Shown here: positions 1-9,246 of the stretch, piece by piece
Layout of the letters: every line of letters starts with the position of its first letter
Numbering within the stretch: the first letter of the stretch is position 1
Source of the DNA: Novosphingobium resinovorum
Lineage (GTDB): Bacteria; Pseudomonadota; Alphaproteobacteria; Sphingomonadales; Sphingomonadaceae
Direction of reading: 5' to 3'
Length of the DNA: 64,000 bases
Assembly (NCBI RefSeq): GCF_001742225.1
Contig: NZ_CP017075.1
Location: 1 to 64,000, forward strand
Notes under the pieces: generated by a model
Told to the model about the DNA's origin: nothing
What the model saw: only the letters and a program-made list of their open reading frames with translations
The model's database searches: none
Position numbers and translations under genes: made by a program

Positions 1-687
1 TCAGGGCGCCGGTGGTGCCTTGGTTCGGCGGGCGGTGATGATCTTCACGTCCTGCTCCAGGATTTGTCCCTTCATCACGCCTTCGCCCTTGGTGGGCGAG
101 CGCGGCAGGTTCCAGAGCGCTTTCACCACGTCCATGCCCGCCGCGACATGGCCGAAGGCGGCGAAGCCCGCGCCGGGGTCTTTGCCGTCGTTGCCGGCGT
201 CGGCATCGAGCGAGGGCATGTCGGAGAGCAGGATCAGGAAGTCGGCCTGCGCCGAGCCGGGCGCGAAGCGGGCCATCGAGATGGTGCCGGTGACGTGCTT
301 GATCCCGGTCTTGCTGTTGGGCTCGTGTGCGACCGGGGGCAGCAGGTTGGCGCCGTTGCGCACGCCGCCTTGCAGCAGGCCCTGTTCAGGGTCGTGATCG
401 AGATGCATGGCGCGGTAGAACACGGCGCCGTCCATCTTCTTCGTATCGACGTACTTGAGGAAATTGGCGGTCGTCAGCGGTGCGTGGGTCTTGTCGAGCG
501 CGAGGGTGATGACACCCTGCGGCACCGTCAGCGCGACATAGACGTACTCGGCCGGGACCGGAGCAGGAGCCGCTGCGGGTGCCGCAGCCGGTGTGACCGG
601 CGCGGCATCCTGCGCACTGGCCGGGGATAGCGCCAGCGGCACCGCGATAAGAGCGAGCGCTGCCTGGAGCTTCATCCCCGATTTCAT
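1..687 (-). CDS. Secreted cyclophilin-type peptidyl-prolyl isomerase
   Basis: Probably a periplasmic cyclophilin-type peptidyl-prolyl cis-trans isomerase, which would help exported proteins fold. The product is 228 residues. It opens with a basic start (MKSGMK), a hydrophobic stretch and an ASA-QDAA cleavage site, then an Ala/Pro-rich linker. The cyclophilin core begins with VALTVPQGVITLAL and contains the segments APLTTANFLKYVD, YRAMH and the pattern GTISMAR. The usual FHR motif is altered to YRA, so catalytic strength is uncertain. The frame is open back to 744, but the start at 687 is preferred: it gives a normal signal peptide and lies 4 bases after the gcrA stop on the same strand, suggesting co-transcription. 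A second ATG at 675 is also possible. The stop codon is the first three bases of the window, so the gene is complete. Confidence 0.85.
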   Translation of the reverse strand: MKSGMKLQAALALIAVPLALSPASAQDAAPVTPAAAPAAAPAPVPAEYVYVALTVPQGVITLALDKTHAPLTTANFLKYVDTKKMDGAVFYRAMHLDHDPEQGLLQGGVRNGANLLPPVAHEPNSKTGIKHVTGTISMARFAPGSAQADFLILLSDMPSLDADAGNDGKDPGAGFAAFGHVAAGMDVVKALWNLPRSPTKGEGVMKGQILEQDVKIITARRTKAPPAP

Positions 688-691
688 CGCC

Positions 692-1390
692 TTAGCGAAC
701 CCGTGGGCCGCCGAACGGCAGCGGCGGGGGCGCACGGCGCGCACCGCGCGGCAGCTGGGCCTGATAGGCGCGGCCGCAGTGCTCGACGCAGTAGGGGAAT
801 CCGGGGTTTACCTTGTCGCCGCAGAAGTGGAAGTCCGGCTCACCGGGGTGGCCCATCGGCCAGCGGCAGATACGGTCGCTGAGGTCGAGCAGGCTGGTCT
901 TGCCGGCGATTTCCGGGCTCGGCTTCGCGGGCACGAGACGGCGCGGCGGCGCGGGCGGGATCGGCTGCTGCTGGTCTCCGGGGCCCTGGCGCAGGAAGCC
1001 GCCGGGACCGACCGAGACGATGCGCGGCTGCGGCGGCGCGGCCGGAGCATCGGCGGCGGGCACCGACGAGGGCTCTGCACGCTGCACGGGCGGCTGCGGC
1101 GCGGGGGCGGCGGCACGGGCGACCGGCGCTTCGACTCGCGGCGCGGGGGCGGGGGCCGGTTCGGGCGCGGCGGTGACTTCGGGCTTGGGCTTCTTCGGAG
1201 CAGGCGCGGGGCGCGCGGGCTTCTCGTTGGCCTTCACCGGGGAAGGGCGCGCCTTGAGGCCGAGGCGGTGCGCCTTGCCGATCACCGCATTGCGGCTGAC
1301 GCCGCCGAGTTCGTCCGCGATCTGGCTGGCGGTGGAACCGCCCTCCCACATCTTGGTCAGCTTCTCGATCCGCTCGTCAGTCCAGCTCAT
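692..1390 (-). CDS. gcrA: Cell-cycle regulator GcrA
   Basis: GcrA is an alphaproteobacterial cell-cycle transcription factor that binds sigma-70 RNA polymerase and acts at promoters carrying GANTC methylation sites. The first 45 residues (starting MSWTDERIEKL, with GVSRNAVIGKAHRLGL) are the characteristic GcrA DNA-binding N-terminus. A long Pro/Ala-rich linker spans about residues 50-155. The C-terminal polymerase-binding part has the conserved RICRWPMG and the cysteine-containing segment FCGDKVNPGFPYCVEHC. At 232 residues it is longer than Caulobacter GcrA because of the extended linker. It is divergent from the ABC permease gene (93-bp gap) and probably co-transcribed with the cyclophilin gene downstream. 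Confidence 0.95.
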   Translation of the reverse strand: MSWTDERIEKLTKMWEGGSTASQIADELGGVSRNAVIGKAHRLGLKARPSPVKANEKPARPAPAPKKPKPEVTAAPEPAPAPAPRVEAPVARAAAPAPQPPVQRAEPSSVPAADAPAAPPQPRIVSVGPGGFLRQGPGDQQQPIPPAPPRRLVPAKPSPEIAGKTSLLDLSDRICRWPMGHPGEPDFHFCGDKVNPGFPYCVEHCGRAYQAQLPRGARRAPPPLPFGGPRVR

Positions 1391-1483
1391 TCCAGTTCCA
1401 TCACTTCATGCGGGACGAGAGAATCGCCCCTGATTTCCAGGCGCCGCTTGCCTCGGAAGGCATCAGCCGATAGTCGCCGGTGC

Positions 1484-2386
1484 ATGGCCGATCAACCCCA
1501 TTCGACTGAGCTGCCCGGCACCTCCGGGATCCTGAACCCCGACGGCACCAACGGCAACACGACTCGCCGTTTTCCGGCAAAGGGAGAACCCCTGATCCAC
1601 CAGGTGAACTGGGAGGGGCTCAAGACGCTCTATATGAAGGAGGTCAGGCGCTTCTTCAAGGTCCAGACCCAGACGATCTGGGCTCCCGCGATCACGACCA
1701 TGCTGTTCCTGGTGATATTCACCGTGGCGCTGGGCCGGGGCGACCGTCAGGTGCTGGGCGTCAACTTCGCGACCTTCGTGGCGCCGGGGCTGATCGTCAT
1801 GGGCATGATGCAGAACGCCTTCGCCAATTCCAGCTTCTCGTTCCTCGCGGGCAAGGTGCAGGGCACGATCGTCGATTACCTCATGCCGCCGCTGACCGAG
1901 GCGGAATTGATGGTCGCCATGATCGGCGCGGCCGTCACCCGCGCGGTGCTGGTGGGCCTTGCCCTGACGCTGGCGATGCTGCTGTGGCCGGGCGTGAGCC
2001 TGTCGATGGCGCATCCGTGGGCGGTCGTGTGGTTCGGCCTTGCGGGATCGGCCTTCCTGGCGCTGCTGGGCCTGCTCTCCTCGGTATGGGCGGAAAAGTT
2101 CGACCACAACGCGGCCGTCACCAACTTCGTCATCGCGCCGCTCTCGCTGCTGTCGGGCACGTTCTACGTGATCGACAACCTGGCGCCCGCATTCCAGGCG
2201 ATCAGCCGGGTGAATCCGTTCTTCTACGTGATCTCGGGCTTCCGCTTCGGCTTCCTCGGCCAGAGCGATATCGGCGACACCAACATGGCCGTGCTGCACA
2301 GTGCACTGGGCGTCGGTGTGCTGGATGCGGCGCTGGCGACGGTGCTGTTCTTCGTCCTGCGGTCAGGTTGGAAGCTTAAGGGCTGA
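1484..2386 (+). CDS. ABC-2 type transporter permease
   Basis: Inner-membrane permease of an ABC-2 type exporter (300 residues). After a polar N-terminus, the conserved part begins near VNWEGLKTLYMKEVRRFF. About six hydrophobic segments follow, starting with IWAPAITTMLFLVIFTVAL and ending near the C-terminus. The segments SSFSFLAGKVQGTIVDYLMPPLT and SGTFYVIDNLAP..NPFFYVISGFR are typical of the YadH/NodJ-like ABC-2 subfamily. The start at 1484 excludes a long upstream frame that is only antisense to gcrA. No good Shine-Dalgarno is visible, and a later start is possible. No ATPase gene lies next to it in the window, so its partner, often encoded elsewhere in sphingomonads, and its substrate cannot be named. 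Confidence 0.85.
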   Translation: MADQPHSTELPGTSGILNPDGTNGNTTRRFPAKGEPLIHQVNWEGLKTLYMKEVRRFFKVQTQTIWAPAITTMLFLVIFTVALGRGDRQVLGVNFATFVAPGLIVMGMMQNAFANSSFSFLAGKVQGTIVDYLMPPLTEAELMVAMIGAAVTRAVLVGLALTLAMLLWPGVSLSMAHPWAVVWFGLAGSAFLALLGLLSSVWAEKFDHNAAVTNFVIAPLSLLSGTFYVIDNLAPAFQAISRVNPFFYVISGFRFGFLGQSDIGDTNMAVLHSALGVGVLDAALATVLFFVLRSGWKLKG

Positions 2387-2471
2387 AAAGGCCCGTTATC
2401 CGTAAATATTCACATCGGACGACAGGCTTTCGTTAAGGAAAAGTTATTCGCTCTGGTGCAGGCAGTCGTGT

Positions 2472-4703
2472 GTGACATCACGATTGGCCTTGGGCGAAAA
2501 TCGCAAGCGGATGGTCGGTCGGTTTACGGCTCCGATCGTGGCGGCGGCGTTGTGCCTGCTCGCCCTCATGCTCGGCCTGCTGGAATGGTCCGGGCACGAA
2601 GTCGATCGCATCGCCCGCAACCGCGATCACGCCATCGTCTCGCTGGTGCTGGCGCAGAGCATGGAGCGCGTCGCCCATGCGCAGGAGTCCTCGACCGTAT
2701 GGGACGAGGCCGTCCGTGAGGCGCGCAAGCGTCCGCTGGACGAGCGCTGGCTCGACCTGAACCTCGGCGTCTGGTTCGAGGACTATGCCGGGATCGACGA
2801 GGTCTATCTGCTCGACCCGAAGGGCGCGCCGATCTACGCGATGCGGGCAGGCAAGCGCGCGCGTCCGGAAAGCTACATCGCGGTGGAAGACGCGACGCGG
2901 CCGCTGCTGTCAGGCCTGCGCCGCGCGCCCACCATCCGCAAGCGCACGGAAGCCGACGTGGCGATGCTCTCGCCCGGACAAGCCGACATCGCCATCGTCC
3001 GCGGGCGCCCGGCGATCATCAGCATCAAGCCGATCGTCACCGACAGCGGAACGCTCCGGCAAAAGCCGGGAGCGGAAGCCCTGCATGTCGCAGTGGTCTA
3101 TCTCGACAACCAGTTCTTCGGCGGCGTGGCCGAGCAGTACGGCCTTGCGGGAGCGCATTTCGCCCTCGCACCGCCCGCTGATAACGGGCAGCGCTCGGTA
3201 GCGCTCCACGACCGCGCCTCGCGCGTCGTGGGCTACCTCGTGTGGCAACCTTTCGCGCCCGGCAGCCAGGTCATCGCGGCACTGGCTCCGGCGCTGGCGA
3301 TCGTCCTGCTGCTGATCACCGTAGTCCTCTTCATGCTGGCGAGCCGTCTGGCCCGCCGGACGCACGACCTCGAGGAAAGCCGCCTTCACGCGCAGCACCG
3401 CGCCATGCACGACGATCTGACGGGGCTCGGCAACCGGGCGATGTTCGAGCAGCGGCTCGACGAGGCGCTTGCCCGCTCGCGCCGGCACCGCACACTGCTG
3501 GCATTGCTCTACATCGACCTCGACCGTTTCAAGCAGGTCAACGACACGCTCGGCCATCCGGCGGGCGATGCGCTGATCCGGCAGGTGGCGCGGCGGCTGG
3601 TCGCCGAAGTGCGCGGCTACGACATCGTCGCCAGGCTGGGCGGCGACGAATTCGCCATCCTCATCGGCGAGCCGGAGGGGCGGGCCTCGATCGAAGGCAT
3701 CTGCGCACGCATCGTCGCGGAACTGGAGCGCCCCTTCGACCTGGCCGGCTCGCAGGCATTCATCGGCGCCAGCATCGGCGTGGCGGTCTCCCCGGTGGAT
3801 GGCCTCGATCGCACCGAACTGACCCGCAAGGCCGACATCGCTCTCTACAAGGCGAAGACCGACGGCCGCAGCCGCTACGTCTTCTTCACGCAGGATATGG
3901 ACCACGATGTCCGCTCGCGCGAGGAGACCTACCGGGAGCTGCGACTGGCGCTGGCGGACTGCGACCGGCAGCTGGAGCTGCACTACCAGCCCATCTGGTC
4001 GCTGGAAGACCGCCGCATGGTCGGCGTGGAGGCGCTGCTGCGCTGGCAGCATCCCGAGCAGGGCCTCGTCGCGCCCGGCGCTTTCATCCGCTCGGCCGAG
4101 GAGAGCGGTCTCATCACGGTGCTGGGTGAATGGGTGCTGCGCCGCGCCGTGCAGGATGCGCGCGCCTGGCCGGGTCTGCGCGTTGCCGTCAACGTCTCGC
4201 CGATCCAGCTGCGCAGCCGCAAGTTCGTCGAGATCGTGCGCGAGGTGCTAGGGCACGGCGGCGTGACCGCCGAGCGGCTGGAACTGGAACTGACGGAGAC
4301 GGCGCTCATGGCGGCTTCCGGCGAAGTCGCCCGCTCGCTTGCGGACCTGCGCGGGCTTGGCGTGCACTGCGCGCTGGATGATTTCGGAACCGGCTACTCC
4401 TCGCTCAGCCATATCCGTGACATCGCTGTGGACCGGATCAAGATCGACCGTTCGTTCGTCAATGCAGTCGATACGGTGCCCGGGGCGGCATTGGTGGAAG
4501 CGATCGTCGGTCTGGCGCGCGCCAACGGCCTGCGCCTTACCGCGGAGGGCGTGGAAACCCCCGAACAGCTCGAGTTCCTGGAGCGGGTCGGCTGCCACGA
4601 AGTGCAGGGCTACCTGTTCTCGCGGCCTGTCCCCGCCTCGGCGATCGCCCGGCTGCTGACGAAGCGGGCAGGCGAGGGCGATCGCTCATCCGCGGCGCTC
4701 TGA
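2472..4703 (+). CDS. CHASE4-GGDEF-EAL c-di-GMP turnover protein
   Basis: A membrane-bound bifunctional cyclic-di-GMP enzyme (743 residues). Layout: a first membrane segment near residues 18-35; a periplasmic CHASE4-like sensor to about 265 (HEVDRIARNRDHA, STVWDEAVREA, WFEDYAGIDEVYLLD); a second membrane segment about 267-293; a GGDEF domain with GGDEF intact at 390-394; and an EAL domain with EAL at 520-522 and DDFGTG at 636-641. An RxxD inhibitory site (R382-D385) lies five residues before GGDEF, so product inhibition of the cyclase is expected. Both catalytic signatures are intact, so cyclase and phosphodiesterase activity are each possible. The frame starts at GTG 2472. An ATG at 2511 would keep the first membrane segment and may be the true start. 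It is convergent with hspQ, 18 bases away. Confidence 0.92.
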   Translation: MTSRLALGENRKRMVGRFTAPIVAAALCLLALMLGLLEWSGHEVDRIARNRDHAIVSLVLAQSMERVAHAQESSTVWDEAVREARKRPLDERWLDLNLGVWFEDYAGIDEVYLLDPKGAPIYAMRAGKRARPESYIAVEDATRPLLSGLRRAPTIRKRTEADVAMLSPGQADIAIVRGRPAIISIKPIVTDSGTLRQKPGAEALHVAVVYLDNQFFGGVAEQYGLAGAHFALAPPADNGQRSVALHDRASRVVGYLVWQPFAPGSQVIAALAPALAIVLLLITVVLFMLASRLARRTHDLEESRLHAQHRAMHDDLTGLGNRAMFEQRLDEALARSRRHRTLLALLYIDLDRFKQVNDTLGHPAGDALIRQVARRLVAEVRGYDIVARLGGDEFAILIGEPEGRASIEGICARIVAELERPFDLAGSQAFIGASIGVAVSPVDGLDRTELTRKADIALYKAKTDGRSRYVFFTQDMDHDVRSREETYRELRLALADCDRQLELHYQPIWSLEDRRMVGVEALLRWQHPEQGLVAPGAFIRSAEESGLITVLGEWVLRRAVQDARAWPGLRVAVNVSPIQLRSRKFVEIVREVLGHGGVTAERLELELTETALMAASGEVARSLADLRGLGVHCALDDFGTGYSSLSHIRDIAVDRIKIDRSFVNAVDTVPGAALVEAIVGLARANGLRLTAEGVETPEQLEFLERVGCHEVQGYLFSRPVPASAIARLLTKRAGEGDRSSAAL

Positions 4704-4721
4704 GCCATATCGACGGGGAAA

Positions 4722-5102
4722 TCAGTGCGCCAGGCCGGGGCGCAGCTGGTAGCGGCCATTGTCGTAATCGTCGAACATCTGCGACAGCGAGGGATGATCG
4801 ACCGGCCCACCATCGGCGTCCCCGGTCAGGTTCTGCTGGCTGACGTAGGCGACGTAGCTGGAATCGTCACTCTCTGCGAGGAGGTGGTAGAAGGGCTGGT
4901 CGCGCTTGGGGCGCACTTCGGCAGGGATTGCCTGGTACCATTCCTCGCTGTTGGCGAAGACGGGGTCGATGTCGAAGACGACGCCGCGAAAGTCGTGGAG
5001 TCTGTGGCGCACGACATCGCCGATTGCGAATCGTGCCCGCGTCCGCAGCGGTGCGTCGATGACACGCCCGGCCTGGGGCGAGAAGAATGACGCTCTGTTC
5101 AT
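4722..5102 (-). CDS. hspQ: HspQ family heat-shock / hemimethylated-DNA-binding-like protein
   Basis: HspQ (126 residues). In enterobacteria HspQ acts as a Lon protease specificity factor and is heat-inducible. The family core is clear: ARFAIGDVVRHRLHDFRGVV, FDIDPVF..SEEWYQAIP, QPFYHLLAE, YVAYVSQQNL and HPSLSQMFDDYDNGRY. The N-terminal approximately 20 residues (MNRASFFSPQ...) are a short extension beyond the core. The gene is monocistronic, convergent with the GGDEF-EAL gene, and transcribed away from the tRNA-Ser on the opposite strand. Local promoter elements could not be assigned with confidence. Confidence 0.9.
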   Translation of the reverse strand: MNRASFFSPQAGRVIDAPLRTRARFAIGDVVRHRLHDFRGVVFDIDPVFANSEEWYQAIPAEVRPKRDQPFYHLLAESDDSSYVAYVSQQNLTGDADGGPVDHPSLSQMFDDYDNGRYQLRPGLAH

Positions 5103-5256
5103 GGCCGAGATATAGGTTTCATGGGCATTTCAAACAAGCGAGCATGCGGGGCTGTTCCCGAAAATGTGAAATGAGGGCTTGGCAAGCGCGATCAGGTCCG
5201 CTAACGGCGCGCTTCCCGACCCGGTGGAACTTGTTTCACCGCCTAAATCTTCTAGC

Positions 5257-5346
<90 letters not shown>

Positions 5347-5529
5347 CTTACTCTTCCAGACACATTCAGAGCGATCCGTAGAAAGCCAAGGAATTCCAAG
5401 GCTTACCAAATGATTCGCGTCCTGCCGCCGCATCCAACTCGATCCGTCGGTGTCCGATTGGTCATGTGGGATAAAATGTGGGAAGGTTTTGGTCATGGGA
5501 AAGCTGTCCGCAACGAGTGTGAAGGCTAT

Positions 5530-6124
5530 TTCGCTGCCATGCCCTACGATAAGGTGCCGACATTCCTGCGGCGTCTGCGTGAACGTGAATCGTTCAGTCG
5601 CCTTGCGCTCCAGTTTGCGATCCTTACGGCCGGACGTTCTGGAGAGGTGCGCTAGGCGACTTGGGATGAGATCGATCTCGAAGCCAAGCTCTGGACCATC
5701 CCCCAAGGATCGGATGAAGGCGCAGCGCGAGCATGTGGAGCCGTTGGGTGAGGGCGCCTTGAAAATTCTGCGGCGATGCGAGGAATTGCGGCTCGGGGCG
5801 GCTACCTTGGTATTTCCTGGGGCGCGGCCGAAGTCCCCGCTGTCCGACATGACTCTCACCAAACTGCTCCGCGAGATGCGTGAGCCCTACACCGCGCACG
5901 GCTTTCGCTCGTCATTCCGCGACTGGGTCAGTGAGGAAACCCAACATTCTGGCGATGTTGCGGAGGCAGCGCTTGCTCACGTGGTGAAGAGCAAGACTGA
6001 GGCGGCCTATCGTCGAGGCAATCTGCTGGAAAAGTGCCGGGCCATGATGGGCGACTGGGATGCGTTTTGCGGAGGACTGAATCCTAAGGTCGATAGGAGG
6101 GGGGATTCAGAAGGCTCGCAATGA
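5530..6124 (+). pseudogene. Decayed P4-type tyrosine integrase (C-terminal catalytic part only)
   Basis: Remnant of a phage/island integrase. One frame reads PYDKVPTFLRRLRERESFS..LALQFAILTAGRSGEVR and then meets an in-frame TAG at 5653, where family members have GEVRGATW. The homology continues through the stop (WDEIDLEAKLWTIP), then shifts frame near 5705 to MKAQREHVEPL, HGFRSSFRDW, ALAHVV and AYRRGNLLEKCRAMMGDW. The catalytic Arg context (GRSGEV), the HxxR box (HGFR) and the C-terminal Tyr (AYRRG) are all recognisable, so this is the catalytic domain. The N-terminal arm-binding domain, roughly 250 residues, is absent. One nonsense change, one frameshift and the 5' deletion make it non-functional. 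Its position just after tRNA-Ser fits tRNA-targeted integration. Confidence 0.8.
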
Positions 6125-6203
6125 TCCTTTGCGCCAAACCTCCCCGGGCCGGCCAATGTAATCATATATGGTGGTTTGTTGGATTTAACTCATCAAATAT
6201 GAA

Positions 6204-6701
6204 TTATAGACCCAGTATGAGCTTCATCTTGTCGTGAACGACCGCTCGCTCATATGATCTTGCTAGCGGGCAGGAGACGCTTACCTCGCAAAGCGCATTG
6301 CGCCATGAAGAGGACACCGTCTGTGCCAGCCCTTGAATGGTGTCGCGGGCTTCCTGCTCCCCGATTTCGAAGAACTCGCAGGCCTCCAGCGCGAGCGCCA
6401 TTGAGCGATCATGCGCGCCGCCTTCCAGGATCGACATTTCCAGATGCGGGTTGCGGTCGGGTGCAGGATTGACGTCGAACACAGGCGACAAGCGCCATTG
6501 CCCGCCGCCGGCATACAGAAAGCTGTGGTTCCTCAGGTGGTCGTCCTTGTTGGATACCTCCTTGCCCTGTTCGTAGGCACGCGCGATCGCCGTGATCGCT
6601 TCCAGATCGACAAGGCGCGGGACAGAATCCCCTGCGTTGCCGCGGATGACCTGACCAGCCTCATCGAGAAAACGCATGGCTCCCTGGCGGCAGGGTGTCA
6701 T
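6204..6701 (-). pseudogene. hipA toxin remnant with internal deletion
   Basis: Fragment of a HipA-type serine/threonine kinase toxin. The C-terminal half carries the family hallmark SNKDDHLRNHSFLY followed by WRLSPVFDVNPAP, which corresponds to the HipA catalytic NTDDHLRNHGF region. The N-terminal part (RGAMRFLDEAG...VPRLVDLEAITAIARAYEQG) resembles the HipA N-terminal region. The two are joined directly, so about 180 residues that normally lie between them, including the ATP-binding loop region, are missing. No hipB antitoxin is visible. The product of 165 residues would lack the kinase fold. This reading rests on family knowledge and was not aligned here. It lies with the integrase remnant and is probably part of the same decayed element. 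Confidence 0.6.
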
Positions 6702-7023
6702 CAGGCGGTGTGCTCGAACCAGTTCCTGCCTTTGTGGCTGTAAGTTCTTCGAGCTGACGTGCGGCCATGCCCTTCACCCAGTTCGCGTAATGCTAACTCC
6801 AAGTGAGGCTTGGGTGTTTAGCCACGCGTAGCGGACAGTTCCACACCTGCAACTGTCTGCTGGGATTTCGATCGCGCGGGCACCGGCGGACCCCTTCGTG
6901 CCAATGTAAATCGGCGCAGCACCGGCGGATTAGCGTGCCCAGAAGTTGATCGACAGGATTGGGTTGCCTGATTCATGCCAGATGTGTATGCCAATAAAAC
7001 ATAAATGACGGGCATGGAGAGAT
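6702..7023. other. Non-coding stretch between hipA remnant and alginate locus
   Basis: No convincing gene in 322 bp. The right end is AT-richer than the surroundings (TGCCAATAAAACATAAATG near 6990-7008) and probably contains the promoter of the alginate operon. A GGAG sequence at 7016-7019 is the likely ribosome binding site for the first lyase. Confidence 0.5.
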
Positions 7024-9246
7024 GTGTTGATTGGTAAGATTGTCATACCAATTATGGTGACGGCTTCTTGCGTGGCCGTTCCGGCCATTGCGCGGGACTA
7101 TCTCGTCCGCACGCCTGCCGAATATGTGAGAGTTTTGCCCATGGTGCAGGCCGGGGATGTCGTTCGGCTCGCGAATGGGGAGTGGAAAGATTTCCCGATC
7201 GTCTTCGAGGCTCATGGGCGTGATGGGCGACCGGTGACGCTGGCGGCGCAGACTGCCGGAAAGGTCGTGCTGACCGGGGCTTCCAGCCTGAAGTTGGCGG
7301 GCGAATGGCTCGTAGTCTCAGGGCTGGTGTTCCGCAACGGTGCGGCGCCGGGCGACGAGGTGATCAGCTTCCGCCGGGATTCGCGCCGGGTGGCTGTGAA
7401 TTCGCGGCTCACCGAGGTTGTCATCGACCGTTTTAACCAACCCGACCGCCGCCGCGAGGACCGCTGGGTGTCGCTCTACGGGCACGACAACCGCGTCGAT
7501 CACAGCTGGTTCGCGGGTAAGGGAAATGCCGGGGTGACGCTGGCAGTGATCCGCCCCAAGGGCCAGCCGCAGGCCAACCGCCACCGGATCGACCACAACT
7601 ATTTCGGTTCGCGCCCGCCGCTCGGTTCCAATGGCGGCGAGACGATCCGCATCGGAACCAGCGACGAATCGCTTTCGGACTCGTTCACCACCGTCGAGGC
7701 CAACGTGTTCGATCGCTGCGACGGAGAGGTGGAGATCGTCTCGGTCAAGTCGGGCGGCAATGTCGTGCGCGCCAACCTGATCCTGCAGTCGCAGGGCTCG
7801 ATCGTGCTGCGCCATGGCAACGGCAACCTCGTCGAACGCAACGTCTTCCTTGGCAAGGGCAAGCCGCATACCGGCGGGGTGCGCGTCATCAACGTGGGCC
7901 AGACCGTGCGCGACAACTACATGGAAGGGCTGGCGGGAACGAGCTTCACCAGCGCAATCGCGGTGATGAACGGCGTGCCCGGCTCTGCGATCAACCGCTA
8001 CCATCCCGTGACCGGCGCGGTGATCGCCAACAACTCGATACTGGACTCGGTCCGCATCACGCTGGGTGCAGGTGCGGACGCGGAGCGTTCGGCACCGCCA
8101 CGGGACAGCCGCTTTACCGGTAACCTCGTCACCGGCACAGGCGCTTCGCCCTTCGCGATCGAGGCGGACGTCAAGGGCATCGCCTTCACGGACAACGCGG
8201 CGAGCGCGCAGGTCCCCGCCGAACTCGCACCGGGCTTCACCACCGGGCCGATCGCGCTGAAGCGCGCAGCTAACGGGCTGCTGTATCCCGGCGATCCGGC
8301 ACTGGCGAAGCGCGGCGCGCCGCGCGATCTGGTGCCTGTCACGCTCGCGCAGGTGGGGCCGGACTGGTACGCCAAGCCCGCGCCCGAAGTTGCCTTCGGA
8401 TCGGGCCGCACGATCGAGACGCATCCCGGTTCGCTCGAAACCGCCGTCGCCGCGGCACAGCCGGGAGACGTGATCGCGCTTGCCGCCGGGCGCTACGCCG
8501 TCCGTGCCCCACTTCGCATCGCCGTGCCAGTCACAGTTTCGGGACCGAAAACCGCGACGATTGCCTTCACCGGCCCGACGCTGTTCGCGCTGGCGGAAGG
8601 CGGCCGCCTGCGCCTGCAGGGACTGACGATCACCGGCGAAGCCGCGCCCCGCAGCGCAGGCAATGCCGTGATCCGCTCCGCCCCGACCTCGACGATCGCC
8701 AATTACGCGGTCGAGATCGAAGGCACCGACTTCGCCGGGCTGGATGCCTCTCCCGGCTTCGATCTCGTCGCGACCACGCCCGCGACTTTCGCGGACCACC
8801 TGACCTTGCGTGACGTCACCGTAACGGGCCTGTCCGGCACCGTGCTCGCCGCCGCTGCGGAGACCGGCGGCAAGGGCCTCTACGCCGCCGAGCACATCAC
8901 CATCGCCGGCTCCCACTTCACTCACATCGGCGTTTTGGCGCAGGTCCTTCGCGGCGGGACGGACGAGAGCACGTTCGGCCCCGAAGTGGAGATCACCGGC
9001 AACACCGTGGAGGGCGGCGGCCCGGAATTGCTGGCGCTTTCGGGCGTGCAGTCCACGCTGATGGCGCGCAATACCTTCCGCAAGGCGGGACGGATCGCCG
9101 TTTCCCACAGCGTCGGCGCACCGCTCACCCGTATTCTCGACAACCGTTTCGTCGATACCGCGCAGCCGCAGATCTCGCGGCTCTATCCGCAGGGGACCCC
9201 GCAGGTTCAGGTATCCGGCAACGTCAGCGGCGGAGACGCATCATGA
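7024..9246 (+). CDS. PL6 alginate lyase (two beta-helix domains)
   Basis: Secreted or periplasmic polysaccharide lyase family 6 enzyme, expected to cleave alginate (polymannuronate/polyguluronate) by beta-elimination. The 740 residues comprise a signal peptide ending near VPAIA-RD, an N-terminal parallel beta-helix to about residue 430, and a second beta-helix-like domain, a layout known in two-domain PL6 enzymes such as AlyGC. A Lys at 242 (VEIVSVKSGG) and an Arg at 263 (SIVLRHGNGN) are 21 residues apart, the same spacing as the catalytic Lys/Arg pair of AlyGC. The start is GTG 7024 or TTG 7027; GGAG at 7016-7019 suits the TTG better. It is the first gene of the alginate operon. Its stop overlaps the PL17 start (ATGA), so the two are translationally coupled. 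Confidence 0.9.
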   Translation: MLIGKIVIPIMVTASCVAVPAIARDYLVRTPAEYVRVLPMVQAGDVVRLANGEWKDFPIVFEAHGRDGRPVTLAAQTAGKVVLTGASSLKLAGEWLVVSGLVFRNGAAPGDEVISFRRDSRRVAVNSRLTEVVIDRFNQPDRRREDRWVSLYGHDNRVDHSWFAGKGNAGVTLAVIRPKGQPQANRHRIDHNYFGSRPPLGSNGGETIRIGTSDESLSDSFTTVEANVFDRCDGEVEIVSVKSGGNVVRANLILQSQGSIVLRHGNGNLVERNVFLGKGKPHTGGVRVINVGQTVRDNYMEGLAGTSFTSAIAVMNGVPGSAINRYHPVTGAVIANNSILDSVRITLGAGADAERSAPPRDSRFTGNLVTGTGASPFAIEADVKGIAFTDNAASAQVPAELAPGFTTGPIALKRAANGLLYPGDPALAKRGAPRDLVPVTLAQVGPDWYAKPAPEVAFGSGRTIETHPGSLETAVAAAQPGDVIALAAGRYAVRAPLRIAVPVTVSGPKTATIAFTGPTLFALAEGGRLRLQGLTITGEAAPRSAGNAVIRSAPTSTIANYAVEIEGTDFAGLDASPGFDLVATTPATFADHLTLRDVTVTGLSGTVLAAAAETGGKGLYAAEHITIAGSHFTHIGVLAQVLRGGTDESTFGPEVEITGNTVEGGGPELLALSGVQSTLMARNTFRKAGRIAVSHSVGAPLTRILDNRFVDTAQPQISRLYPQGTPQVQVSGNVSGGDAS
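7030..7053. promoter_or_regulatory. Putative GntR-type operator overlapping the start of the PL6 gene
   Basis: ATTGGTA (7030-7036) and TACCAAT (7046-7052) form a perfect 7-bp inverted repeat with a 9-bp gap. The right half extends as TCATACCAATT (7043-7053), which matches the half-site consensus of the larger dyad at 14411-14453 upstream of the receptor gene. E. coli UxuR/ExuR, GntR-family uronate regulators, bind an ATTGGTATACCAAT-type site, so the local GntR regulator is the obvious candidate. Binding is inferred. Confidence 0.5.

Noticed and set aside
593-1483. Upstream in-frame extension of the ABC permease
   Set aside because: The extension lies antisense to gcrA and the cyclophilin gene and has no family resemblance. 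The permease core starts after 1484.
7318-9108. Long minus-strand frame opposite the PL6 lyase
   Set aside because: Shadow of a GC-rich gene. The plus strand has the catalytic Lys/Arg pair and beta-helix pattern.
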